NCBI GenBank assembly: GCA_964603125.1
Contig: CAZRUA010000031.1
Span: 1 to 32,991 of the forward strand
Direction: 5' to 3'
DNA from: CAZRUA01 sp964603125
Lineage (GTDB): Bacteria; Bacteroidota; Bacteroidia; B-17B0; Aurantibacillaceae
Length of the DNA: 32,991 nt
The notes under the pieces: model-generated
What the model was told of the DNA's origin: nothing
Database searches by the model: none
What the model saw: only the letters and a program-made list of their open reading frames with translations
Made by a program: the position numbers and the translations under genes
Shown: positions 16,169-24,568 of the stretch, one piece after another
How the letters are laid out: each line of letters starts with the position of its first letter
Position numbering within the stretch: the first letter of the stretch is position 1

Positions 16169-17406
16169 TGAATTTATATTTAAGTCATATAGACGGCATA
16201 AGCAATGGCGAAATTGAATTACCTAGCTCCAAAAGCATTTGCAATAGGATATTGCTATTGAACAAGGTTTTGAATTTAAACCTAAACATTCAAAACATAT
16301 CCAATGCTGAAGACAGTGTTTTATTGAATAAAGCTTTAGAACAACTAAATACTGATAATACAACTTTTAATATTAATCATGCCGGAACATGTATGCGATT
16401 TTTATGCGCATACTTTAGTTGCATTGAAGGGGAAAGAATTCTTACAGGCTCAGAAAGGATTAAAAATAGGCCAATACATCAATTGGTAAATGTATTGCGA
16501 GAGCTCGGTGCTGAAATTGAATATTTAGAAAAGGAAAACTTTCTACCCCTTAAAATTAAAGGGAAAAAACTAAGTGGTGGAAATGTAAAAATAGACTCAA
16601 GTGTTTCATCACAATTTATATCTGCTTTAATTTTAGTTAGCCCTCTTTTTAAAAATGGACTAAGTGTTGAATTGCAGGGCGAAGTGGTATCTAGCACGTA
16701 CATCAACATGTCGCTTGAACTTTTAAAATCATGTGGATTTAATTATAGTTGGAATGACAACTTGATAAAGCTAACAAACGAAACAATTGAAAACATTAGT
16801 TTACCTATAAACTATACTATTGAAACGGATTGGAGTTCGGCAGCTTTTATTTATTCCATTGTAGCTTTATCTAAAGAATCAGAAATAACTATTCCACATT
16901 TACAATTTAATAGCCTACAAGGCGACAAAGAATGTGTTGCCATTTTTGAAAAACTTGGTGTTAAAACCGAATTCAAAGAAGACTATGTAGAGCTATCAAA
17001 AATAGAAATTACTACAAACTATTTTGAATACGATTTTGTTACTTGTCCTGATTTAGCGCAAAGCGTGGCTTGTACTTGTGCGGGTTTGAAAGTAAATGCA
17101 CGCTTAAGGGGATTACAAACACTAGTTCATAAAGAAACGGATAGGTTAAAAGCTTTAAAAAATGAGTTAGAAAAATTAAATTGTCTTGTTGAAATTAAGA
17201 ATGGAAATGAGTTGATTTTAAATTGCAATGCTATTGATTTCAGCAAAGAAGTGAGTATAGCAACTTATCACGACCACCGCATGGCCATGGCTTTTGCTCC
17301 ATTAGCAACAAAAACAAAACTAATTATTGAAGATAAAGATGTTGTAGTAAAATCATTCCCTAACTTTTGGACGGAACTTGAAAAATTAAATTTTTCTTTA
17401 AAATAA
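16168..17406 (+). CDS. aroA: 3-phosphoshikimate 1-carboxyvinyltransferase (EPSP synthase)
   Basis: 412 residues, sixth step of the shikimate pathway: joins phosphoenolpyruvate to shikimate-3-phosphate. Signatures: LPSSKSICNRILLL (substrate-binding Lys/Ser), NHAGTCMRFL (PEP loop; the usual NAGTAMR reads HAGTCMR here), SERIKNRPIHQLV, SSVSSQFISALIL, ETDWSSAAF, FVTCPDLAQ with the catalytic Asp, HKETDRLKAL with the catalytic Glu, and YHDHRMAMAFAP. Slightly short but complete. Last gene of the operon; convergent with nadE, with a REP-like palindrome in the gap. Confidence 0.96.
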   Translation: MNLYLSHIDGISNGEIELPSSKSICNRILLLNKVLNLNLNIQNISNAEDSVLLNKALEQLNTDNTTFNINHAGTCMRFLCAYFSCIEGERILTGSERIKNRPIHQLVNVLRELGAEIEYLEKENFLPLKIKGKKLSGGNVKIDSSVSSQFISALILVSPLFKNGLSVELQGEVVSSTYINMSLELLKSCGFNYSWNDNLIKLTNETIENISLPINYTIETDWSSAAFIYSIVALSKESEITIPHLQFNSLQGDKECVAIFEKLGVKTEFKEDYVELSKIEITTNYFEYDFVTCPDLAQSVACTCAGLKVNARLRGLQTLVHKETDRLKALKNELEKLNCLVEIKNGNELILNCNAIDFSKEVSIATYHDHRMAMAFAPLATKTKLIIEDKDVVVKSFPNFWTELEKLNFSLK

Positions 17407-17435
17407 AACTATATTAAAGTTGATTTCTTCTTTCC

Positions 17436-17461
17436 TGTCATTCTGAACTTGTTTCAGAATC
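17436..17461. repeat. REP-like palindrome between aroA and nadE
   Basis: CTGTCA followed by an 8-bp perfect hairpin (17440-17447 with 17453-17460, loop CTTGT). The same CTGTCA head with a different but related hairpin occurs at 21968-22031 and 25706-25825, always between genes. Its position between convergent genes is typical of REP elements and it may also act as a terminator. Confidence 0.6.
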
Positions 17462-17519
17462 TATTCCTAATCATAAAAGTAAAACAAACCAAATGGGTTC
17501 AGATAAACTGTGCATCTAC

Positions 17520-18308
17520 CTAAGATTTCAACTCTGCAGGCAATATACAAACTGGAATAGGTTCCATTTTATGCTTATTGGCTCTATTGCGTTTTAAATA
17601 AATATCCAAAACATACTTTTCACGCTCACTTAATGTATTTAAATCATAATTTGTAGCTGATAAATTCATAGCCCACTCTAACTCATCATAGCTAGCTCCA
17701 ATTTGATCTTCATCTGTTCTACCATCGGCAAACAAACCATCAGTTGGTCGTGCATTTAAAATGCTTTCCACTACACCAACTTCGGCTGCCAAAGCATAAA
17801 CTTCGCTTTTCATTAAATCTGCAATTGGACTAACATCAACACCACCATCACCATACTTTGTAAAAAAACCAATACCAAAATCTTCCACTTTATTGCCTGT
17901 ACCAGCTACTAATAATTTGTGATGACCCGCAAATGCGTACAAAGTAGTCATTCTTAACCTTGCGCGAGTATTAGCCATGGTTAAAAAATCTTGAACATCC
18001 TTTGGGTAATCACTTTCCATTTTTTCAAAAATCCCAGTTAAATCAACAACTTCTGACTTAACGTTGGGGAAATTGCTTTTCAACCAATTAATATGCTCCA
18101 ATCCTCTATCAAATTCCGCTTTACTTTGACGTATAGGCATATTCAATACAATTACTTCCTTACCAGTTAATGCGCATAATGTAGATGTTAAAGCAGAGTC
18201 AATGCCTCCCGAAATACCAATGACAAAGCCATTAGTAAAACTTTTCTCTGAGTATGTTTTTAGCCAATTAACTAAATAATCAACTACTTCTTTTTTCTTT
18301 GTTATCAT
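17520..18308 (-). CDS. nadE: NAD+ synthase, ammonia-dependent type
   Basis: 262 residues. Last step of NAD synthesis: amidates deamido-NAD with ATP. PP-loop SGGIDSA at about 33-39, GTGNKVEDFGIGFFTKYGDGG (NaAD and ATP contact region, here split over two motifs) at about 137-157, and the C-terminal RPTDGLFADGRTDEDQIG. It lacks the N-terminal nitrilase domain of glutamine-using NAD synthetases. The end KRNRANKHKMEPIPVC is typical of the family. Located close to gldB and gldC, an arrangement known from flavobacteria. Its ATG lies downstream of the terminator of the barrel gene. Confidence 0.96.
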   Translation of the reverse strand: MITKKKEVVDYLVNWLKTYSEKSFTNGFVIGISGGIDSALTSTLCALTGKEVIVLNMPIRQSKAEFDRGLEHINWLKSNFPNVKSEVVDLTGIFEKMESDYPKDVQDFLTMANTRARLRMTTLYAFAGHHKLLVAGTGNKVEDFGIGFFTKYGDGGVDVSPIADLMKSEVYALAAEVGVVESILNARPTDGLFADGRTDEDQIGASYDELEWAMNLSATNYDLNTLSEREKYVLDIYLKRNRANKHKMEPIPVCILPAELKS

Positions 18309-18317
18309 ATTTATTTC

Positions 18318-18352
18318 AAAAAAAATCCCGAGAGTAAAATTACCTCGGGATT
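18318..18352 (-). terminator. Intrinsic terminator of the porin-like gene
   Basis: Minus-strand stem of 9 bp (AATCCCGAG, 18352-18344, with 18332-18324), 11-base loop, then eight T (18325-18318). About 20 bases past the stop codon of the gene at 18372, directly upstream of nadE. Confidence 0.85.
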
Positions 18353-18371
18353 AATAAACTAAAAAATTTAA

Positions 18372-19202
18372 TTAGAATAAAATACCTACAGTTAATACTA
18401 ACTGACGTAACATTGTTTTATTTGGGAATTGCTCAAATTTACCATTAACACCAGCTTTTTCACGAATTAAATACTTAGTATCTGCTTGTGTGAAATTTAA
18501 AAAGCTATGTTGGTAGTTTAAAGCAAAAAACATTGATGTAGATCCAGATAAATTATACTCTGCTCCAGCACCAAAGCCAGCAGCTGCACTGAATAAGCCC
18601 ACTTGTTTAGCTATGTCCTGCTTAGTAATTTCGGTTTCTGTTCCTGTAGCATTTGTCATACTGAACTGTTTCACATCATCATTGGAGCGTCCTTTCATAC
18701 GGAAAAGTAAATTAGCGCCAATTGTACCGAAATAAGTTAAACCTCCAATATCTTTAGTTTTTAACTTAATACCTAAAGGAATATTTAAATAACCAACATT
18801 GTATTTACGATTGTTTAAATAGTTCCAAGTTAAACCAGAAGTTTTTAAGAAAGTTGTATCTAAAGAACCATCTGATGTTAAAACAGGTTCTGCAACTTGA
18901 TCATCTTGAATGAAGTAAATAGCTGTATCTGAACCTTTGTAGTTTAATTTCCCGCCCGCACCAGTGTATTCAGCACCAGTGTAGATAGAAGCTACTTCAG
19001 TTAACTTAAACTCAGCTTGTAAACCAATTCCCATTTTAACAACTGCACCATCTTTAATGATTTTTTTCTCATTATCAGGCTTTAACCAGTTAACAGCAGG
19101 TGTAACTTTTAGTCCAAAACGAACGCTTTTACTTGCATCTTGCGAAAAGCCAGTTTTTGCTGCAAAAGATAAAACAGCGGTAAATAGTATAATTTTCTTC
19201 AT
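18372..19202 (-). CDS. Outer-membrane beta-barrel protein, porin/PorT-like
   Basis: 276 residues. Signal peptide about 1-20 (ending GFSQ), then alternating strands typical of the OMP_b-brl_2/PorT-like class: RFGLKVTPAVNWL near the N-terminus, GIGLQAEFKLTEVASIYTGAEYT, NVGYLNIPLGIKLK, GFGAGAEYNLSGSTSMFFALNYQHSF, and a C-terminal strand RQLVLTVGILF ending in Phe. The motif YLNIPLGIK is common in this family. The position next to gldB raises the question whether it serves T9SS or gliding, but generic barrels of this type are abundant and I would not assign a role. Terminator downstream, TAnnTTTG promoter upstream. Confidence 0.85.
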   Translation of the reverse strand: MKKIILFTAVLSFAAKTGFSQDASKSVRFGLKVTPAVNWLKPDNEKKIIKDGAVVKMGIGLQAEFKLTEVASIYTGAEYTGAGGKLNYKGSDTAIYFIQDDQVAEPVLTSDGSLDTTFLKTSGLTWNYLNNRKYNVGYLNIPLGIKLKTKDIGGLTYFGTIGANLLFRMKGRSNDDVKQFSMTNATGTETEITKQDIAKQVGLFSAAAGFGAGAEYNLSGSTSMFFALNYQHSFLNFTQADTKYLIREKAGVNGKFEQFPNKTMLRQLVLTVGILF

Positions 19203-19209
19203 AATTGTT

Positions 19210-19217
19210 TATTTTTG
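19210..19217 (+). promoter_or_regulatory. Possible -7 box of gldB
   Basis: TATTTTTG fits TAnnTTTG, 32 bases before the gldB ATG. No -33 match. In T-rich DNA this motif can occur by chance. Confidence 0.3.
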
Positions 19218-19227
19218 AAACTTCTTA

Positions 19228-19235
19228 CAAAAGTA
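19228..19235 (-). promoter_or_regulatory. Probable -7 box of the porin-like gene
   Basis: TACTTTTG on the minus strand, an exact TAnnTTTG match, 25 bases before the ATG at 19202. Predicted start about 19221. The 47-bp gap to gldB means its -33 region reaches into the gldB start. Confidence 0.5.
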
Positions 19236-19249
19236 AGATTCTTTTTTAA

Positions 19250-20272
19250 ATGAGAAAATTTTTTATTTCGGGCGTAATTATCTGTTTTATTGCACTTTTT
19301 GGTTGCGGACCAGAGGTGAAAGAAATTAATATTGACAACATTAAACTTAATACATATACCATTGGTAGATTAGATAATGAACTATTTGCTTTAACACCAC
19401 AAAATTTTGCAGCAGAAAGAATTAAACTACAAAAGAAATATGGTAAATTTTTTAATATTTATTTGTTTAGTATTTTAAACAGAGGGGATGCAAAATCAAA
19501 TGACTCGATACAAAAAGTTGTTGATGAGTTTATTCATCATAAAGATATGAGAGAAGTTTATGATTTGTGTCAAACTAAATTTAAGAAAGAAGAGATTGAA
19601 AAACTTTCAGAAGATTTAACCACAAGTTTTAAATACTATAAAGCTTGTTTCCCGAATCAAAAAATACCTGTAAATATTGTAACTTTTATTTCAGGCTTTA
19701 ATAGTAATATTTATACAACTGATAGCACACTAGCAATTGGATTGGAAGCATACTTAGGAAGCGACAACAAATTTTACGAAGCTTTACAACTTTCGAAATA
19801 CCAAACACATAATATGAATAAAGAGTATATATTAAGTGATGCTATGCGTGGATGGTGGTTTCAATGTTTTAACGATAAGGAGCCTGTAAACAATTTAGCT
19901 AATCATATGGTATTTTACGGTAAATTGTATTATGCACTTGATATGTGTTTACCAGGAACTGCGGATAGCATTAAGTTTGGATATACCACTGCACAAATGG
20001 ATTACCTTGCAAAATATGAGAAAAAACTTTGGGCCTACTTTACAGAAAAAGACAAACTTTATAAAAACGATTTGCGAGAAGTAACACCTTATGTGAGTGA
20101 TGGTCCGTTTACATCGCAAATTAGTAAAGAATGTCCGCCACGCATTGCTATGTGGGTTGGACGCCAAGTTGTAAAAGCATATATGGCAAAAAATCCAAAT
20201 GTTAGTATGCAACAATTAATGGATGAAACAGATGTTTTAAAAATAATTACTAAATCAAAATACAAACCTTAA
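19250..20272 (+). CDS. gldB: Gliding motility lipoprotein GldB
   Basis: 340 residues. Lipoprotein signal with lipobox ending at Cys19 (ALFGC). Body matches the GldB family: IGRLDNELFALTPQNF, KKYGKFFNIYLFSIL, an internal region IPVNIVTFISGFNSNIYTTDSTLAIGLEAYLG, and the C-terminal PPRIAMWVGRQVVKAYM. GldB is required for gliding in Flavobacterium johnsoniae, but homologues also occur in many non-gliding Bacteroidota; its biochemical function is not known. Followed by gldC after 11 bases, as in flavobacteria. Together with the T9SS cargo proteins in this window it supports an organism with the gliding/T9SS apparatus. Confidence 0.93.
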   Translation: MRKFFISGVIICFIALFGCGPEVKEINIDNIKLNTYTIGRLDNELFALTPQNFAAERIKLQKKYGKFFNIYLFSILNRGDAKSNDSIQKVVDEFIHHKDMREVYDLCQTKFKKEEIEKLSEDLTTSFKYYKACFPNQKIPVNIVTFISGFNSNIYTTDSTLAIGLEAYLGSDNKFYEALQLSKYQTHNMNKEYILSDAMRGWWFQCFNDKEPVNNLANHMVFYGKLYYALDMCLPGTADSIKFGYTTAQMDYLAKYEKKLWAYFTEKDKLYKNDLREVTPYVSDGPFTSQISKECPPRIAMWVGRQVVKAYMAKNPNVSMQQLMDETDVLKIITKSKYKP

Positions 20273-20283
20273 ACTAATACAAA

Positions 20284-20610
20284 GTGGAGAAAGAATCGGA
20301 ATTAAAGTTTACAGTAAAAATGGACGAAAACAACTTGCCTCAAGAAATTCGATGGCAGGCTAATGATGGACACGAATCTGGTATAAGTAAAAGTATTATG
20401 GTTGCTTTGTGGGATGAAAAAGAAAACAACACCTTACGTATTGACTTATGGACTAAAACCATGTCGATAGATGAGATGAAAAAGTTTTACATACAAAACA
20501 TATTAACTCTTACAGACACATACTTGCGCAGCACAAACGATGAAGCAACTGCAAACGCAATAAAAGATTACGTATTAGAGGTAGGAAAGAAAACAGGGGT
20601 AATTGCTTAG
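20284..20610 (+). CDS. gldC: Gliding motility protein GldC
   Basis: 108 residues from a GTG start at 20284. No signal peptide: cytoplasmic. Matches GldC: FTVKMDENNLPQEIRWQA, KSIMVALWDEKENNTLRIDLWTK, MSIDEMKKFYIQ, LEVGKKTGVIA at the end. In F. johnsoniae loss of gldC gives only a partial spreading defect. Cotranscribed with gldB (11-base gap). The next gene, trpS, starts 69 bases on. Confidence 0.92.
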   Translation: MEKESELKFTVKMDENNLPQEIRWQANDGHESGISKSIMVALWDEKENNTLRIDLWTKTMSIDEMKKFYIQNILTLTDTYLRSTNDEATANAIKDYVLEVGKKTGVIA

Positions 20611-20679
20611 TTGCAAAAACAAGTTTAAAATTTCCTTAATTAGCGCTTCAATAAGTTTTACATTTTGAATTAAACAAAC

Positions 20680-21648
20680 ATGTCGAGAATTTTAACAGGA
20701 ATACAAAGTACAAACATACCGCACTTAGGAAATATTTTCGGAGCAATGCTACCCGCTATTAAAATGAGTGAGGACAAGGAAACCGAGGCATTATTATTTA
20801 TTGCTGACTTACATTCTTTAACTAGCGTTAAGGATGCAGACTTTAGAAGAAATAGCACACTAGGTGTTGCGGCAGCTTGGATTGCTTTAGGTTTTGATAC
20901 CGAAAAAAATATTTTATATCGCCAAAGCGATGTGCCTGAAGTAACTGAATTAACATGGTATTTAAGTTGCTTTACTCCATTTCCAATGTTACAAAATGCA
21001 CACTCGTTTAAAGATAAATCGGAAAGATTGAGTGATGTTAACGCAGGCTTATTTACTTATCCTGTATTAATGGCTGCTGATATTATTATGTATGACGCAC
21101 AATTTGTTCCGGTAGGTAAAGATCAATTGCAGCATTTAGAAATGACAAGAGATATAGCACGTTCATTCAATCACCAATACGGCGAAACATTTGTTATACC
21201 TGAACCTAAGATTGACAACGACGTAATGATTGTGCCTGGAACAGATGGGCAAAAGATGAGTAAATCATATAACAATTTCATTAACATTTTTTTACCTGAA
21301 AAGGAATTAAAAAAACAAGTGATGGGAATTGTAACAGATGCAACACCTTTGGAAGAGCCGAAAAACCCAGAGACTTGTAATGTATTTGCTCTATATAAAC
21401 TAGTTGCTACTGCAGAACAAACGGAAGCTTTGCGCGCTAATTATTTAGCTGGTAATTACGGTTATGGTCATGCAAAAACCGAATTACTAAATTGCTTATT
21501 AAGTAAATTTGAAAAGGCACGTTCAAAATATTTTGAGTTGATGGAGAACCCTGATTTGTTGAATGCAGAATTAGCAAAGGGTGCCGCAAAAGCTCGAAAA
21601 ATTAATCAACCTATTTTAAAGAAGGTTAGAGAGAAGTTAGGGTTTTAG
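20680..21648 (+). CDS. trpS: Tryptophanyl-tRNA synthetase
   Basis: 322 residues, class I aminoacyl-tRNA synthetase that charges tRNA-Trp. HIGH-like signature TNIPHLGN in GIQSTNIPHLGNIFGAM (about 7-23), YPVLMAADIIMYDAQFVPVGKDQLQHLEMTRDIARSF as consecutive conserved blocks (about 127-163), and KMSKSYNN in PGTDGQKMSKS (about 190). C-terminal helices end with ARKINQPILKKVREKLGF. Length normal for the bacterial enzyme. Its gene ends 28 bases before the noncoding repeat element at 21677. Confidence 0.97.
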   Translation: MSRILTGIQSTNIPHLGNIFGAMLPAIKMSEDKETEALLFIADLHSLTSVKDADFRRNSTLGVAAAWIALGFDTEKNILYRQSDVPEVTELTWYLSCFTPFPMLQNAHSFKDKSERLSDVNAGLFTYPVLMAADIIMYDAQFVPVGKDQLQHLEMTRDIARSFNHQYGETFVIPEPKIDNDVMIVPGTDGQKMSKSYNNFINIFLPEKELKKQVMGIVTDATPLEEPKNPETCNVFALYKLVATAEQTEALRANYLAGNYGYGHAKTELLNCLLSKFEKARSKYFELMENPDLLNAELAKGAAKARKINQPILKKVREKLGF

Positions 21649-21676
21649 ATTATGTTTTTGTTGATGTTTTAATTAT

Positions 21677-22196
21677 TTCTTTTGGCTTTTCGCCGCGGCG
21701 AACCAAAAGAAACAAAAGGTCAAGTCTTACGAAAATTAGTTTGAAAATTTACGTTTGTTTTGCCACGCCATCAGAGCCGTAAGCTATGATATAGCAGAAG
21801 CGTTAAATCGATTATTTCGCTTACTCGCTGATGACTATTCACAGGCACACCCTTCAAACGCTCTTAATTTTCTAAACCATTTTTCGAATGACGCCTAAAA
21901 CTTGGTTTAGGATGAAAGTTAGTATTCATGAGATTTTGTATACTGCTGTAATAAAAACTTGGTCTAGTTCTCGACAAGCTCGAACTGACAGTTATATTCT
22001 TTATTTACTGTCAGTTCGAGCTTATTGAGAAATGAGTGCAAGCCACTCGTTAAAAAACTCGCGTTAAGTTCTAGGTATTGTTTCTGTGATACTATCTTAA
22101 TAAAATTGAAAATCTTTCAATGAAATTTTGAGCGGCGGGAAGGATTTCTTTCCTCTAGACCTTTTTGTTTCTTTTTAGTGCAATGCTAAAAAGAAA
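21677..22196. mobile_element. 520-bp noncoding element bounded by inverted repeats (MITE-like)
   Basis: The 616-bp gap 21649-22264 holds no credible gene. Left edge: a strong hairpin 21677-21711 built of arms TTCTTTTGG/CCAAAAGAA and an internal 14-bp palindrome at 21689-21702. Right edge: an 11-bp perfect hairpin at 22168-22178/22186-22196 followed by a T run. In addition 21704-21721 and 22158-22175 are nearly perfect inverted copies of each other (CAAAAGAAACAAAAGGTC against its complement with one extra base). No transposase is inside. The interior is GC-richer and less A-biased than flanking spacers. I infer a nonautonomous repeat or decayed mobile element; it also contains a nested REP-like pair at 21968-22031. 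Confidence 0.5.
21968..22031. repeat. Paired REP-like inverted repeat
   Basis: Two 25-base arms (21968-21992 and 22007-22031) that are reverse complements at 23 of 25 positions, separated by 14 bases. Each arm carries the core CTCGAACTGACAG, the same core seen at 25801-25825 and 25706-25716. Would fold into a long, very stable stem. A direct repeat AAAACTTGGT occurs at 21897-21906 and 21954-21963, just before the left arm. Confidence 0.85.
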
Positions 22197-22264
22197 GGTT
22201 AATTTTTTTTGCACGGTTATTATTCCAAACAGCATTGTGAAACAAACAACATTGGCAATAAAAA

Positions 22265-22771
22265 CTACTTAGATTTCTTCAGCAGAGAGACAAGTTTTTT
22301 AATCTCAGCTTTATAAATGCTGTCGTATCGAATCAGTTTTTTATTATAAACATCCCTATTTTCAAATGCTTCATAATACTCGTATTTTCTTGGCGTTTTG
22401 GGAACCTTTCGATTAGTGCATGCTTCATAAGTATAACAACTATCCCTTTTATTTGAATAAATCAAAAATTCCAAGCCAATATCCTTATTAAGATTTTTAT
22501 AACTTATACCAAAACCACTAGATCCATAGTGCGATTTCACCTTGATTAAATCTTCCTTAACCCCTTTGTGAATTTTTAATACTTTAAAAGAAAGCAATAC
22601 TTCATTCTCTTCTAAAGTATCTGCTTTAATGAATTGACCTTCAAAAATAATATCCGATTTATTCACAAGGTCTTTTGTTAATTTAGGGCCTAAACAAAAA
22701 AAGGACAAACCGAAACAGGCCAACAAGATGGCAGCAAAAAAACTTACATATTTATTAAATCGAAGTATCAT
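22265..22771 (-). CDS. Secreted protein, possibly TIMP/NTR-like OB fold
   Basis: 168 residues. N-terminal hydrophobic segment about 9-27 (signal peptide or anchor) followed by KSDIIFEGQFIKADTLEENEVLLSFKVLKIHKG in two blocks, a pattern seen in bacterial tissue-inhibitor-of-metalloprotease-like (netrin/NTR-type) domains: a strand with IIFEGQ, then F-V-hhh-KG. Typical members start with a Cys-x-Cys after the signal; only a single Cys (FFC) is found here, so the assignment is tentative. The C-terminal third is Lys/Tyr/Glu rich. No catalytic residues visible. Separated by 38 bases from the lipoprotein gene upstream, so possibly cotranscribed. Confidence 0.55.
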   Translation of the reverse strand: MILRFNKYVSFFAAILLACFGLSFFCLGPKLTKDLVNKSDIIFEGQFIKADTLEENEVLLSFKVLKIHKGVKEDLIKVKSHYGSSGFGISYKNLNKDIGLEFLIYSNKRDSCYTYEACTNRKVPKTPRKYEYYEAFENRDVYNKKLIRYDSIYKAEIKKLVSLLKKSK

Positions 22772-22809
22772 AACAATACGAAGTTATCAGAAGCAAAAAT
22801 TAAAAAAAC

Positions 22810-23316
22810 CTACCTCTTCACTCTTTTGCCCTCAGGCACATTAACACCACCACAACCATCCACCAACCATTTGCCATTTTCTGCCGCAATTTTTAGTGTA
22901 AGCTTAAAATTCGCTTGGTTCTTGCCTTTTACTGTGATATAGTTTTCGCTCTCATCAAATGATTCAATTTCAAAACCCTCACTTGGGTAATCTTGTGCGT
23001 CAAAGATTGGGTCAGCCTCCAAACCCATTTCAGGGTCTTGAGCGTTTGCATCATCTACTAGTTTTGTTAATGCAGTCTTAAAATTATTGGTAACTAAAGT
23101 ATTTGAATTAACCCATTCTTTTATGCCAACGGCCTTACTCATTTTGTTCGAATTCTCCACGTAAGCATTAATAAAAGCTAATGCATTATCCGTTTTAGTT
23201 TGTTTTTCCGAAACTTTGTTTTGAGTTTCCTCGTATTTATTTGAAACATTCTCTTGTTTTGCTCCTCCGCAGGAAGCGAATAAAATGGTTAGTAGTATAA
23301 AAGTGTATTTAAGCAT
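22810..23316 (-). CDS. Lipoprotein, DUF3828-like
   Basis: 168 residues. Lipobox ending at Cys16 (LFASCGG). After a Glu/Lys/Gln-rich linker, residues about 45-168 contain NALAFINAYVE, LVTNNFKTALTKLVDDA, DPEMGLEADPIFDAQDYPSEG and GKWLVDGCGGVNVP, a pattern I associate with DUF3828 (an NTF2-like, cystatin-type fold). Role unknown; such proteins are periplasmic or envelope lipoproteins. Not conserved in position with the neighbouring housekeeping genes as far as I can judge. Confidence 0.65.
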   Translation of the reverse strand: MLKYTFILLTILFASCGGAKQENVSNKYEETQNKVSEKQTKTDNALAFINAYVENSNKMSKAVGIKEWVNSNTLVTNNFKTALTKLVDDANAQDPEMGLEADPIFDAQDYPSEGFEIESFDESENYITVKGKNQANFKLTLKIAAENGKWLVDGCGGVNVPEGKRVKR

Positions 23317-23455
23317 GATGATTTTAGTTAGGGTTTTAAATGAGAAACTAAGGTAATGATTTTACTCCAATTTTGATTCTCCATGGCGGATGTAAACAAC
23401 ATCAATAATTATTTTAATTATGCTTTGTTGGTGACAACACCAACAAAGGCAGGAA

Positions 23456-24043
23456 TTATGTACTACTTCGTTCAAATATTATTGTACGCCTGTCATTTAG
23501 AAATGCAACCTTGAACCACTCTTTCTTTTCACTGAAGAATACAATATCTATATCACTTCTTTCTACGTTTTTAGTCAAGGTAAAGTATGCTTCTGTAACT
23601 CCTATTTTTTGCCAAGTGGTGTCAATTTCAAAATCCTTTAATTGTGATATATTATTTTTCAACTTAACGTAGTCCTCAGTACTAAGTTCAATAATTGCTG
23701 CAGCCCAAAAGTCACCAAAGAAGTCTGGAATAGAAGCATCCTTTGCTTGGATTTCTGCAGAATATGGAAGTTCAAGCCCAGTATTAACTTTAAACTCTTC
23801 AACATAAAAACCGTCAGGTGGGAAAACAGCAATATATGAGAAGGAGAATAGTACTAAAAAACAAATAAATAAGGAGGATTTAAATACTCTATTAATTTTT
23901 TGATTACGATTTGACGACAACTTACCAGATTCTAAAAGTTCTCTTTTAATAGGCAAATAGATCAAGTATATAAATCCACCAATAATGCCTACAATAAAAA
24001 TTTCTACTAAGAATAAAAGTAAAGCTACAATGAAATTATTCAT
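23456..24043 (-). CDS. Membrane protein of unknown function
   Basis: 195 residues from ATG 24043; a TTG three codons earlier (24052) is the alternative and adds nothing. Two hydrophobic helices (about 4-30 and 54-75) joined by a basic segment (KRELLESGKLSSNRNQKINR), then a soluble domain of about 120 residues, predicted outside the cytoplasm, with PPDGFYVEEFKVNTGLELP and a mixed alpha/beta pattern. No family recognised. Stands alone, with 139 bases to the downstream lipoprotein gene and about 200 empty bases upstream. Confidence 0.6.
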   Translation of the reverse strand: MNNFIVALLLFLVEIFIVGIIGGFIYLIYLPIKRELLESGKLSSNRNQKINRVFKSSLFICFLVLFSFSYIAVFPPDGFYVEEFKVNTGLELPYSAEIQAKDASIPDFFGDFWAAAIIELSTEDYVKLKNNISQLKDFEIDTTWQKIGVTEAYFTLTKNVERSDIDIVFFSEKKEWFKVAFLNDRRTIIFERSST

Positions 24044-24244
24044 GATTCTCAATTTGTCAAATTATATAGTGCAAAAGTCTTTGAGCAATACAAAGGTTTG
24101 ATTTGAAACAATTTCTTCCGAAACGTTATCAGCAAAGATATATGTTTAATGGACTTTTGCAAAGCGTATAATAAATATCTTTCACGGAGTGACCACTTTT
24201 ATAAAAGCTTTAATGTCTACCAAACGGTTTGATTAATGTGCGTT

Positions 24245-24568
24245 TTAAGGTGGGCTTAATTGTCCGTCTAGATGCGCTTTAACAACTGTTGCAACATTGT
24301 CCTTTGTGATATTTTTAGTTACACAGTATTTACCATTTAACCAATCAATCAAAAGCTTTGAACCTTTACTTGCATTGCAAGATCCGCAACAAAGAGCAAT
24401 GTTACCTACACCATTAATTCTAATATCATTTACAATATGCTCCCATGTTGGTCGTGTCTTATAAGTATAAACAGAATTTGCAAATGCGATTCCACAATAT
24501 ACGCAACTTAAATCCCTTTGCTTTACTAATTCTTCAACATGTCTTGGTATGTTCCAACGATTAGCCAT
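24245..24568 (-). CDS. Small HNH endonuclease
   Basis: 107 residues. Zinc knuckles Cys22-x2-Cys25 (SCVYCG) and Cys61-x2-Cys64 (CCGSCNASKG), metal-binding/catalytic region around His44 (TWEHIVND) and Asn65: the classic HNH layout found in McrA-like and homing-type nucleases. No DNA-binding domain beyond a short N-terminus and a C-terminal tail, and no restriction-modification partner nearby. Could be a stand-alone nuclease from a decayed mobile element, or a host gene. ATG start; surrounded by empty DNA on both sides. Confidence 0.8.
   Translation of the reverse strand: MANRWNIPRHVEELVKQRDLSCVYCGIAFANSVYTYKTRPTWEHIVNDIRINGVGNIALCCGSCNASKGSKLLIDWLNGKYCVTKNITKDNVATVVKAHLDGQLSPP

Noticed and set aside
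21720..22160. tRNA or other classical RNA gene inside the 520-bp element
   Set aside because: No cloverleaf or conserved TPsiC/anticodon pattern could be found; the dominant structures are the edge hairpins and the REP pair.
24245..24568. HNH gene as part of a restriction or anti-phage system
   Set aside because: No methyltransferase, helicase or other defence gene adjacent; neighbours are unrelated small genes.
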